Source of the DNA: Pseudoduganella aquatica
GTDB lineage: Bacteria; Pseudomonadota; Gammaproteobacteria; Burkholderiales; Burkholderiaceae_D
DNA: 64,000 nt
NCBI RefSeq assembly: GCF_009857595.1
Contig: NZ_WWCU01000013.1
Span: forward strand, 1-64,000
Direction of reading: 5' to 3'
Position 1 is the first letter of the stretch, and the number at the start of each line of letters is the position of its first letter. Shown piece by piece: positions 45,384 to 55,906 of this stretch. Below the pieces are notes generated by a model. It ran no database searches, was not told the DNA's origin, and worked only from the letters and a program-made list of their open reading frames with translations. The position numbers and the translations under genes were made by a program.

Positions 45384-46628
45384 TTAGCAGGCCTCCAGCG
45401 CGCAGCTGAAATCTTCCAGCAAATCGGCCGTATCCTCGATGCCGACGGACACGCGTATCAGCGACTCCGCGATGCCCATCGACGCGCGGCGTTCCGCACC
45501 CATCTCGTAGAAAATGGTGTGCGCCACCGGAATGATCAGCGTGCGCGTATCGCCCAGGTTGGAGGCCGGAATCGCCAGCCTCAGTCGGTTCAGGAAATCG
45601 AAGCAGTCGATGCCGTCCTTCAGCTCAAAGCTCAGCAGCGAACCGTGCGCGCGGAACAGTGCCGAGGCAATGGCGTACTGCGGGTGCGACTGAAGACCCG
45701 GGTAGTACACCGCCGCCACGCGCTCGTCCGCTTCCAGCAACTCGGCCAGCGCCTTGGCGTTGGCGCAGGTGCGCTCCATGCGCAGCGCCAGCGTCTCCGC
45801 GCCCACGGCGATGTGGTGCGCCGCTTCCGGTCCCAGCGAGGCGCCGAAGTCGCGCAAGCCCTTGGCGCGGATCTGCGTGATGCCCCACTGCGCCGGCGCC
45901 GCCTTCTTGTAGTTCTCGAAAATATTCGGGAACTGCGTCCAGTCGTAGGCGCCGGTGTCGGTCAGGCTGCCGCCCAGCGCGTTGCCGTGGCCGCCGATCG
46001 ACTTGGTCAGCGCATTGATCACCAGGCCCGCGCCCACCGTCTTCGGCTGGAACAGGTAGGGCGTGGTCATGGTGTTGTCCACGATGTAGAGGATGCCGCG
46101 CTCCTTGCACAGCTCGCCGATGCGCTTCAGGTCCGCCACCTGCGTGCGCGGATTGGCGATGGTCTCGACGAAGACGATGCGGGTGTTCGGCTGAATGGCC
46201 GCAGCCACATAGTCCACGTCGGTCGCATCCACGAAATCAACCGCCACGCCCTGGCCCGCCACCGTCTGCCACAGCGAGTTGGTGTTACCGAACAGGAAGG
46301 ACGACGAGACCACATGGTCGCCTGCGCGCAGCAGCGCCTGGAACACGGCGCCGATGGCGCCCATGCCGGTGGCGAAGCACAAGGTGGCCACGCCCTGCTC
46401 CATCTTGTTCACTTTGTCTTCCAGCGCGGACACGGTGGGATTGCCCTGGCGGCCGTAGCGGAAGCCCGGCTCCTTGCCCTGGAATACCGAGGCCAGCTGG
46501 CGCGCGTCGCCGTAGCCGAAGGCCACCGAGGTGTGCACCGGCTTGTGCAGCGAACCGTGCTCGATGCCCTTCTGGCGGTCGTTGTGCAGGATGGTGGTGG
46601 TGAAACCGTAATTTTTCTTTTCTGTCAT
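45384..46628 (-). CDS. metZ: PLP-dependent cystathionine gamma-synthase/O-succinylhomoserine sulfhydrylase family
   Basis: This 414-residue enzyme of the Cys/Met metabolism family has the PLP lysine in NALTKSIGGHG (about 210), YGRQGNPT near residue 60, and ATGMGAIGAVFQALLRAGDH. It should form homocysteine or cystathionine from an acylhomoserine. The subgroup (metZ, metB or metY) cannot be fixed by eye. It follows purF, behind a terminator, as in many betaproteobacteria where purF is followed by metZ. Confidence 0.85.
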   Translation of the reverse strand: MTEKKNYGFTTTILHNDRQKGIEHGSLHKPVHTSVAFGYGDARQLASVFQGKEPGFRYGRQGNPTVSALEDKVNKMEQGVATLCFATGMGAIGAVFQALLRAGDHVVSSSFLFGNTNSLWQTVAGQGVAVDFVDATDVDYVAAAIQPNTRIVFVETIANPRTQVADLKRIGELCKERGILYIVDNTMTTPYLFQPKTVGAGLVINALTKSIGGHGNALGGSLTDTGAYDWTQFPNIFENYKKAAPAQWGITQIRAKGLRDFGASLGPEAAHHIAVGAETLALRMERTCANAKALAELLEADERVAAVYYPGLQSHPQYAIASALFRAHGSLLSFELKDGIDCFDFLNRLRLAIPASNLGDTRTLIIPVAHTIFYEMGAERRASMGIAESLIRVSVGIEDTADLLEDFSCALEAC

Positions 46629-46639
46629 GATCTCAAGTC

Positions 46640-46673
46640 AAAAAAAAAGCCCGGCGCGCTTGACGGCCGGGCT
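46640..46673 (-). terminator. Terminator after purF
   Basis: The 8-bp stem AGCCCGGC/GCCGGGCT is followed on the minus strand by nine T. It lies between purF and the sulfhydrylase gene. Confidence 0.85.
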
Positions 46674-46679
46674 GGGACA

Positions 46680-48206
<1,527 letters not shown>

Positions 48207-48245
48207 GGTAGTGCTCCTGGACTGGTACTACGGATTTAAAGAATT

Positions 48246-48734
48246 CTAAAATTGCACATGCTGCGCAAAGGCAGCGGGCAGGAATGGTTTCACGGTGCGC
48301 GCACCGGTCTCCGCGAGCGGACTCAATAGCGCGTTCTTCCAGAAATCCTGCTGCGGTATCGTGGTCATCCCGCACAATATGACTGCGGCCAGCACGATTA
48401 CAAGGCCCCGCCCCAGGCCGAACAGGCCGCCCAGGCCCCGGTCCGCCAGGCTCAGGCCGCCCGCCTTGATCAGCGCATCGACCGCCATGCCCAGCAGTCC
48501 CATCAAGATGCGCACGCCGATGAACAGTACGATAAAGGCCAGGATCAGGCGCACCACCTCGCCCGGCACCATCGCCGGCAGCATCTGCGCCAGCTGCGCG
48601 CCGTAGGCGTTGGCCACCACGAAAGCCACGATCCAGCTGGCCAATGACATCATTTCCTTGACCAGGCCGCGCATGGTGCTGATGACAACGGAGGCGATCA
48701 GCACGAATATCACCAGGTAATCGAATAGCGTCAC
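48246..48734 (-). CDS. cvpA: CvpA family membrane protein
   Basis: This 162-residue inner-membrane protein has four hydrophobic helices and the family start LFDYLVIFVLIASVVISTMR, then RGLVKEMMSLASWIVAF and GLGGLFGLGRGLVIVLAAVI. CvpA is needed for colicin V production and envelope fitness; its activity is unclear. It lies between the SPOR gene and purF. Confidence 0.92.
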   Translation of the reverse strand: MTLFDYLVIFVLIASVVISTMRGLVKEMMSLASWIVAFVVANAYGAQLAQMLPAMVPGEVVRLILAFIVLFIGVRILMGLLGMAVDALIKAGGLSLADRGLGGLFGLGRGLVIVLAAVILCGMTTIPQQDFWKNALLSPLAETGARTVKPFLPAAFAQHVQF

Positions 48735-48761
48735 GTCAGCGCAGCCCTGCGGTCATGTCGG

Positions 48762-49877
48762 TCAGGAAGTGGCCAGGCTGCTGCTCAGGCCGATCTTGCT
48801 CAGCTTGGCGCGCACTTTTTCGGCTTCTTCCTTGTTCGGGAACGGCCCCACGCGGATGCGGGTCAGGGCGCCGCTGGCCGTGGTCACCTTCTGCGTAAAG
48901 GATTTGATGCCCGCTTCCTTGAGCTTGCTCTGCAACTCGTCCACTTTTTCCTGCGTGGCCACGGCGGCCACCTGCACCAGGTACTTGGTGTCCGAGGGCT
49001 TGTCTTCCAGGATGGCCATGGCGCGCGCGGCGTCCTCGGACTTCGGCTTGGCTTCGGTCTCCGGCTTGGCGTGCTTGCTCTCGGCCAGCTTGGCCTCGGC
49101 GGCGCGCTTGGCGTCCAGCTTGGCCTTGGCTTCCGCCCTGGCGTCCGCTTCCGCCTTGGCGTCGGCCTCCGCCTTGGCGTGCCGGATTTCCTCGGCCTTG
49201 GCCTTGGCTTTGGCTTCCGCCTTGGCCTTCGCGTCGGCCTCCAGCTTGGCCTCGGCGGCGCGGCTGCTTTCCTTCAGGCTTTCCTTGACGCTGTCCTTGG
49301 CCGGCTTGGCCGCGTCGGCATGCGGTTTCGCTTCGGCGGCTTGCGGCGCAGCGGCCAGGACGGGGGCGATGGCGGGAGCAAGCACCGGCGCAGCAATCGG
49401 CGCGGCGGGCGTCGCCACGGCAGCCGGCTTGGCGGCGGGCGCGTGGGCGGCCGGTGCATCCTTGACAATTTCCTCGCTCTTGTCGAGCGCATCGGCCGCG
49501 TCCACGCGCGACGCGGGAACGGCGGCGGCTGGCGCGGCGTCGGCCGGCTTGTCCTTGGATGGAATCTGGATGGCGATATCGGACGCCAGCGGCTTGGGCT
49601 CGGAGTCCAGCAGCATGGGCAGGCCCACCGCGACGGCCAGCGCCAGCGCGATCGCGCCTACCAGGCGGCGGCGCGCGCGTTTCTTTTCAGGCAAGACCGG
49701 ATCCGGAGCGGCGTCGCGCGCGCGGGTGCGGCGTGCGCCGCCGTCGCGGTCGGCTGCGCTGGCACGCTTGGATTTGGCCAGTTCCAGCGCGGAGCTGTCG
49801 GCTGCGCTGGTGTAATAGCCGCTATCCTGGCTAGCGGCTTCCTGCTTGTTTTTGCTGAGTTTCGAGAACAAGCCCAT
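48762..49877 (-). CDS. SPOR-domain cell-division/envelope protein (DedD/FtsN-like)
   Basis: This 371-residue bitopic protein has a basic cytoplasmic N-terminus (about 1-72), one membrane helix (LVGAIALALAVAVGLPMLL, about 73-91), a long Ala/Lys/Glu-rich periplasmic helix (about 190-285), and a C-terminal SPOR domain (KYLVQVAAVATQEKVDELQS ... VTTASGALTRIRVGPFPNKE). SPOR domains bind denuded glycan strands at the septum. The folC-dedD-cvpA-purF order supports a DedD role. Confidence 0.9.
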   Translation of the reverse strand: MGLFSKLSKNKQEAASQDSGYYTSAADSSALELAKSKRASAADRDGGARRTRARDAAPDPVLPEKKRARRRLVGAIALALAVAVGLPMLLDSEPKPLASDIAIQIPSKDKPADAAPAAAVPASRVDAADALDKSEEIVKDAPAAHAPAAKPAAVATPAAPIAAPVLAPAIAPVLAAAPQAAEAKPHADAAKPAKDSVKESLKESSRAAEAKLEADAKAKAEAKAKAKAEEIRHAKAEADAKAEADARAEAKAKLDAKRAAEAKLAESKHAKPETEAKPKSEDAARAMAILEDKPSDTKYLVQVAAVATQEKVDELQSKLKEAGIKSFTQKVTTASGALTRIRVGPFPNKEEAEKVRAKLSKIGLSSSLATS

Positions 49878-49899
49878 GCGTGGTTTTCAGTCGGTGATG

Positions 49900-51189
49900 T
49901 CAGTGAAGTGCGGATTTTCGCGCTGCCATGACGCCGGCAACGGTCAGGAACGATCCGAAGACCACAATTCTATCATTCTCGCTGGCACGGCTCATCGCAT
50001 TTGCAAAAGCTTGTGCCGGATCGTCGAATATATTCACGGTGCGCTCGGGCCGGTCTTCCTGGATCAGCTGCACCTTGGCGGCCAGTTCCGAGCCCGAAGC
50101 CGAACGCGGCGACGGCAGCGTGGCCAGGCACCAGTGGTCCACATGCTCGGACATGGCCTTGATCACGCCGTCGATATCCTTGTCGTGCATCGAACCGAAC
50201 ACGGCGAAGGTGTACGGGTGGTAGCCCATATTGCCCAGGTTCTGGTTCAGCGCGGAAGCGGCGTGCGGATTGTGCGCCACGTCCAGGATGACGGTCGGGC
50301 GGCCCGGCAGCACCTGGAAGCGGCCCGGCAGCTCCACCGTCACCAGGCCGGTGCGCACTTCCTGCGCGCCCACCGGCAGCTCGAGCTTGAGCGCCTCCAG
50401 CGCGGCCAGGACGGCCGACGCGTTTAGCAGCTGGTTGGCGCCGCGCAGGCTGGGGTAAGCCAGCGAGTTGCGGCGCTGGCTGCGGCCGCCGTAGTTCCAC
50501 TGCTGCTTGTCGCCCGAGTAATTGAAGTCGCGGCCCATCAGCCACAGGTCCGCGCCTATGCCCTCGGCGTAATCGATCAGCGACTTCGGCGGCACCGGGT
50601 CGCTGCAGATCGCTGGCTTGCCGGAGCGGAAAATGCCGGCCTTCTCATAGCCGATCTGCTCGCGGTTATCGCCCAGGTAGTCGGTATGGTCGATATCCAC
50701 GCTGGTGACGATGGACACGTCCGCATCGATCACGTTCACCGCGTCAAGGCGGCCGCCCAGGCCCACTTCCAGTATCGCCACGTCCAGCCCCGAGTTGGCC
50801 ATCAGATGCATGATGGCCAGCGTGGTGAACTCGAAATACGTCAGCATGGTGTCGCCGCGCGCGGCCTCCACCACATTGAAGCTGGCCACCAGGGCCTCGT
50901 CGCTGGCCAGATCGCCGTTGACCCGGGCACGCTCGTTGAAATCCAGGAAGTGCGGCTTGATGTACAAGCCCACCTTGTAGCCCGCGCGCAGCAGGATGGA
51001 CTCCAGCATGGCGCAGGTCGAGCCCTTGCCGTTGGTGCCGGCCACCATGATGACCGGACAGCTGAAGGCCAGCGCCATGCGCTCCTTGACCGCGCGCACG
51101 CGGTCCAGGCCCATATTGATTTCAGTGACAGCGTGGCGCGATTCGATCAGCGCCAGCCAGGCGGGCAAAGTAGTCGGGAGAGTAGACAT
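49900..51189 (-). CDS. folC: Bifunctional folylpolyglutamate/dihydrofolate synthase FolC
   Basis: This 429-residue Mur-ligase-family enzyme has the P-loop MVAGTNGKGSTCAMLE (about 49-64), the Mg/substrate region LDFNERARVNG, VGLGGRLDAVNVIDADVSIV, and the C-terminal-domain motif VILDVAHNPHAA. It adds glutamate to dihydropteroate and folates. It follows accD, as in E. coli and many betaproteobacteria. Confidence 0.95.
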   Translation of the reverse strand: MSTLPTTLPAWLALIESRHAVTEINMGLDRVRAVKERMALAFSCPVIMVAGTNGKGSTCAMLESILLRAGYKVGLYIKPHFLDFNERARVNGDLASDEALVASFNVVEAARGDTMLTYFEFTTLAIMHLMANSGLDVAILEVGLGGRLDAVNVIDADVSIVTSVDIDHTDYLGDNREQIGYEKAGIFRSGKPAICSDPVPPKSLIDYAEGIGADLWLMGRDFNYSGDKQQWNYGGRSQRRNSLAYPSLRGANQLLNASAVLAALEALKLELPVGAQEVRTGLVTVELPGRFQVLPGRPTVILDVAHNPHAASALNQNLGNMGYHPYTFAVFGSMHDKDIDGVIKAMSEHVDHWCLATLPSPRSASGSELAAKVQLIQEDRPERTVNIFDDPAQAFANAMSRASENDRIVVFGSFLTVAGVMAARKSALH

Positions 51190-51250
51190 CGGGGAGGTAT
51201 TCCAGGCGGGAGGTGGGGCCGGGTCCGCTGGACCCTGCCCCGGGTGTTTC

Positions 51251-52123
51251 TTAGGCCAGCACTTCGACGGCCTGGCTTTGCAACAGCGCCAGCAGGCGGG
51301 CGATTTCTTCGCGCATCTTGCGGCGGTCGACGATCATGTCGACGGCGCCTTTTTGCACCAGGAACTCGGCGCGCTGGAAGCCTTCCGGCAGCTTTTCGCG
51401 CACCGTGTTCTCGATCACGCGCGGGCCGGCGAAGCCGATCAGCGCCTTCGGTTCAGCGATCACCACGTCGCCCATGAAGGCGAAGGAGGCGGACACGCCG
51501 CCCATGGTCGGATCGGTCAGCACCGAGATGAACGGCAGCTTCTTCTCGGACAGCTTGGTCAGCATGGAAGTGGTCTTGGCCATCTGCATCAGCGACAGCA
51601 GGCCTTCCTGCATGCGCGCGCCGCCGGTGGCGGTGATGCAAATGAACGGCACTTTCTGCTCCAGCGCCACCTGGGCGCCGCGCGCAAAGCGCTCGCCCAC
51701 CACGGAGCCCATGGAGCCGCCCATGAATTCGAACTCGAAACACGCCACCACAACCGGCAGGCTCATGATGGCACCGCCCATGACGATCAGCGCATCGGTC
51801 TCGCCGGTGGCTTCCATGGCCTGCTTCAGGCGGTCCGGGTATTTCTTGCTGTCTTTGAACTTCAGCGTGTCGACCGGCAGGGCTTCCTGGCCGATTTCAT
51901 AACGGCCGCCGGCGTCCAGCAGGCCGTCCAGGCGCTCGCGCGCGCGGATGCGCATGTGGTGGTCGCACTTGGGGCAAACGTGCAGGTTCGATTCCAGATC
52001 GGTACGGTACAGCACTGCCTCGCACGATGGGCATTTGACCCACAGGCCTTCAGGCATGGTCTTGCGTGCGGCAGCTTCGGAACGCTGGATGCGCGGTGGC
52101 AGCAATTTTTCCAACCAGCTCAT
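51251..52123 (-). CDS. accD: Acetyl-CoA carboxylase carboxyltransferase subunit beta
   Basis: This 290-residue protein has an N-terminal zinc ribbon ([16 protein letters not shown] ... [12 protein letters not shown]) and the carboxyltransferase core with [19 protein letters not shown] and [15 protein letters not shown]. With AccA it transfers CO2 from biotin to acetyl-CoA. It lies between trpA and folC. Confidence 0.96.
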   Translation of the reverse strand: MSWLEKLLPPRIQRSEAAARKTMPEGLWVKCPSCEAVLYRTDLESNLHVCPKCDHHMRIRARERLDGLLDAGGRYEIGQEALPVDTLKFKDSKKYPDRLKQAMEATGETDALIVMGGAIMSLPVVVACFEFEFMGGSMGSVVGERFARGAQVALEQKVPFICITATGGARMQEGLLSLMQMAKTTSMLTKLSEKKLPFISVLTDPTMGGVSASFAFMGDVVIAEPKALIGFAGPRVIENTVREKLPEGFQRAEFLVQKGAVDMIVDRRKMREEIARLLALLQSQAVEVLA

Positions 52124-52224
52124 AAATTTCTCCTAATGCACAATTCAGTGGCGGCAGTGTAGCTGTTTTAGCCGCCACTGTCGAACTTTACACCAGGACA
52201 ACTTTCCGCACGATCGTGAGATTT

Positions 52225-53028
52225 TCAGGCGTCCAGCGCGCTGCGGATGCCCGAAACAAAGGCCTGCACGGCGGCCGGCGCAGCGCCTTTTGGCGCGTTC
52301 TCGATCTCCTGGATAATGCGGCTGCCGATCACCACCGCGTCCGCCACTTCGGCCACGGCCCGGGCGGTGGCGCCGTCGCGGATGCCGAAGCCCACGCCGA
52401 TCGGCAGCTGCACGTGCTTGCGGATAGCCTTCAGGCGTTCGGCCACTTCCACGGTGTCGATATTGCCGGCGCCGGTCACGCCTTTCAGCGACACGTAGTA
52501 GCTGAAGCCGCCGCCCACCTTGGCCACCTGGGCAATGCGCTCCTCGGTCGAGGTGGGCGCCAGCAGGAAGATCAGGTCGAGGCCCGCCGCGCGCATCTGC
52601 GCGGCGAATTCCTCGCACTCCTCGGGCGGGTAGTCCACCACGATGGCGCCGTCCGCGCCCGCCTCCAGCGAGTTGGCGATAAAGGCTTGCTGGCCGATGC
52701 GCTCGATGGGATTGGCGTAGCCCATCAGCACCACCGGCGTGGTCTGGTTGGTCTTGCGGAACTCGCGCACATACTCGAAGCAGTCGCGGATGCCGACGCC
52801 GAACACCAGCGCGCGCTCGCAGGCGCGCTGGATGACAGGGCCTTCGGCCATGGGGTCGGAAAACGGCACGCCGAGTTCCAGGATGTCGGCGCCGCCCGCC
52901 ACCATGGCGTGCATCAGCGGAACGGTTTCATCGGGGCCGGGGTCGCCTGCGGTGATAAAGGTGACCAGGGCGGTTTTTTTCTGTTCTTTCAGGGCGGCGA
53001 AAGTTGGTGCAATACGGGACATATTCAT
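52225..53028 (-). CDS. trpA: Tryptophan synthase alpha subunit
   Basis: This 267-residue TIM-barrel enzyme has the signature [20 protein letters not shown] (about 49-68, catalytic Glu and Asp) and [17 protein letters not shown]. It cleaves indole-3-glycerol phosphate and passes indole to TrpB. Last gene of trpF-B-A. Confidence 0.96.
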   Translation of the reverse strand: MNMSRIAPTFAALKEQKKTALVTFITAGDPGPDETVPLMHAMVAGGADILELGVPFSDPMAEGPVIQRACERALVFGVGIRDCFEYVREFRKTNQTTPVVLMGYANPIERIGQQAFIANSLEAGADGAIVVDYPPEECEEFAAQMRAAGLDLIFLLAPTSTEERIAQVAKVGGGFSYYVSLKGVTGAGNIDTVEVAERLKAIRKHVQLPIGVGFGIRDGATARAVAEVADAVVIGSRIIQEIENAPKGAAPAAVQAFVSGIRSALDA

Positions 53029-53068
53029 TTCCTTATCAGTAGTGGGCGTGGATGGGACGAAACCGGGA

Positions 53069-54284
<1,216 letters not shown>

Positions 54285-54304
<20 letters not shown>

Positions 54305-54980
54305 GGTGCGGATCTCTCTCAATGGTGGCATCGGCCGCACGGACCGCGCGCACGAAGGCGGCGATCTTGTGGGCGTCTTTTATGCCCTTGGACGCTTCGA
54401 CACCACTGCTGATGTCAACCGCGTAGGGGCGTAGCTGAGCCACCGCGCCAGTCGCGTTGAGTACGCTCAAGCCACCACTCAAAACGGCCCGATGCGCGAG
54501 ATCTTTTGGAACGAGTGACCAATCGAAAACCTTTCCTGCGCCGCCGTAGGCATCCACCCAGGTATCGAGCAAGAGGCCCGAAAACAGCCTGCTGGATGCA
54601 CGGCATTGTGTTTCGTATTCTAGCAAATCGTCCGGCGACGTGTCGGGTTTGACGCGAAATACCCGCAAATAGGGGCGGTTTGCCAGTTCGGCGGCGGCCG
54701 CGCACTGTTCGGCGGTCTCGTCGCCGTGGAATTGCAGCAGGCCCACCGGGGCGATGCGCACGGTCTCGGCCACCTGCTCCGGCGTGGCGTTGACGAACAG
54801 GCCGGTGGCGGTGACGAAGGGCGGCAGGCCCGCCATCAGCTCGGCGGCGCGCTGCGGCGTGACGTAGCGCGGGCTTTTGTCGTAGAACACGAAACCGGCG
54901 GCGTCCGCGCCGGCGGCCACCACGGCGGCCAGGTCTTCTTCGCGGGTCAGGCCGCAGATCTTGATGCGGGTGCGGTGCAT
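54285..54980 (-). CDS. trpF: Phosphoribosylanthranilate isomerase
   Basis: This 231-residue TIM-barrel protein has [20 protein letters not shown] at the start (catalytic Cys), [31 protein letters not shown] (catalytic Asp), and LSGGL...[15 protein letters not shown] near the end. Length and order are typical. Confidence 0.95.
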
Positions 54981-54992
54981 GCGCTTATCCTT

Positions 54993-55868
54993 TTAAAACC
55001 ATGGCAGCGGGCGCGCGCTCTCTTGCGGCAGGCCCCACTTGTCGTCGTATTCGATGTCGGCCAGGTAGAGGCCGTCCGGCATGAAGGTGGGCGCGGCCTT
55101 GGAACGGTCCTTCATGGCCAGCAGCCGGCCCAGCCATTCCGGCTCCTCGCGCCCGGCGCCGATGTAGACCAGCGAGCCCACCAGGTTGCGCACCATGTGG
55201 TGCAGGAAGGCGCTGGCGCGCAAGGTAAACACGATCAGGTCGCCATGGCGTTCGATGCGGATCTCGTGCATCTGCTTGACCGGGGTCTTGGCCTGGCAGT
55301 GCGCGGCGCGGAAGGTGGTGAAGTCGTGCTCGCCGATCAGCGCGGGCACGGCGGCGCGCATGCGTTCCACGTCCAGCGGGCGGTGCGTGAAGCCGGCGCG
55401 GCCGGCCAGCAGCGGCGAGCGCACCTGGTGGTTGTGCAAGAGGTAATGGTAAGTGCGGGAACGGGCGCTGAAGCGGGCGTGGAAGTCCTGAGCGGTGTGC
55501 AGCGGCGGATTGCCTTCTGCCGCTGCGGGGTCGTAGGGCACCACCTCGTGCAGCTCCTTGGCCCAGCGCACGCCGATGGACTCCGGCAGGAAGGCGTTGA
55601 TACCACGCACCCAGGCGTGCATTTCGCGGTTCAGTTCGGTGTCGAAATGGACCACCTGGCCCAGCGCGTGCACGCCGGCGTCGGTGCGGCCGGCGCAGGT
55701 GGTGGCCAGCGGCACGGTGGCGAAACGCTGCATCGCCTTCTCCAGCTGGTCCTGCACGGTGTTGCCGCAGGGTTGGGTCTGGTAGCCTTGCCAGGCTGTG
55801 CCGTCGTACTGGACTCCTAATGCGATGCGTTTCAATTGCTGCTCTGTCTGTAGTGTGCCTCGGCGCAT
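54993..55868 (-). CDS. truA: tRNA pseudouridine(38-40) synthase TruA
   Basis: This 291-residue enzyme has the catalytic Asp in CAGRTDAGVHALGQVVHF (about 62), RIALGVQYDGTAWQGYQ at the start, and FLHHMVRNLVGSLVYIG. It modifies the anticodon stem of several tRNAs. The first 11 residues are poorly conserved, so a start closer to KRIALGVQ is possible. Located between fimV and trpF as usual. Confidence 0.94.
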   Translation of the reverse strand: MRRGTLQTEQQLKRIALGVQYDGTAWQGYQTQPCGNTVQDQLEKAMQRFATVPLATTCAGRTDAGVHALGQVVHFDTELNREMHAWVRGINAFLPESIGVRWAKELHEVVPYDPAAAEGNPPLHTAQDFHARFSARSRTYHYLLHNHQVRSPLLAGRAGFTHRPLDVERMRAAVPALIGEHDFTTFRAAHCQAKTPVKQMHEIRIERHGDLIVFTLRASAFLHHMVRNLVGSLVYIGAGREEPEWLGRLLAMKDRSKAAPTFMPDGLYLADIEYDDKWGLPQESARPLPWF

Positions 55869-55906
55869 TATACCCGCCGAGGCCAGGGGCGGCTGGCCCG
55901 GCGGCC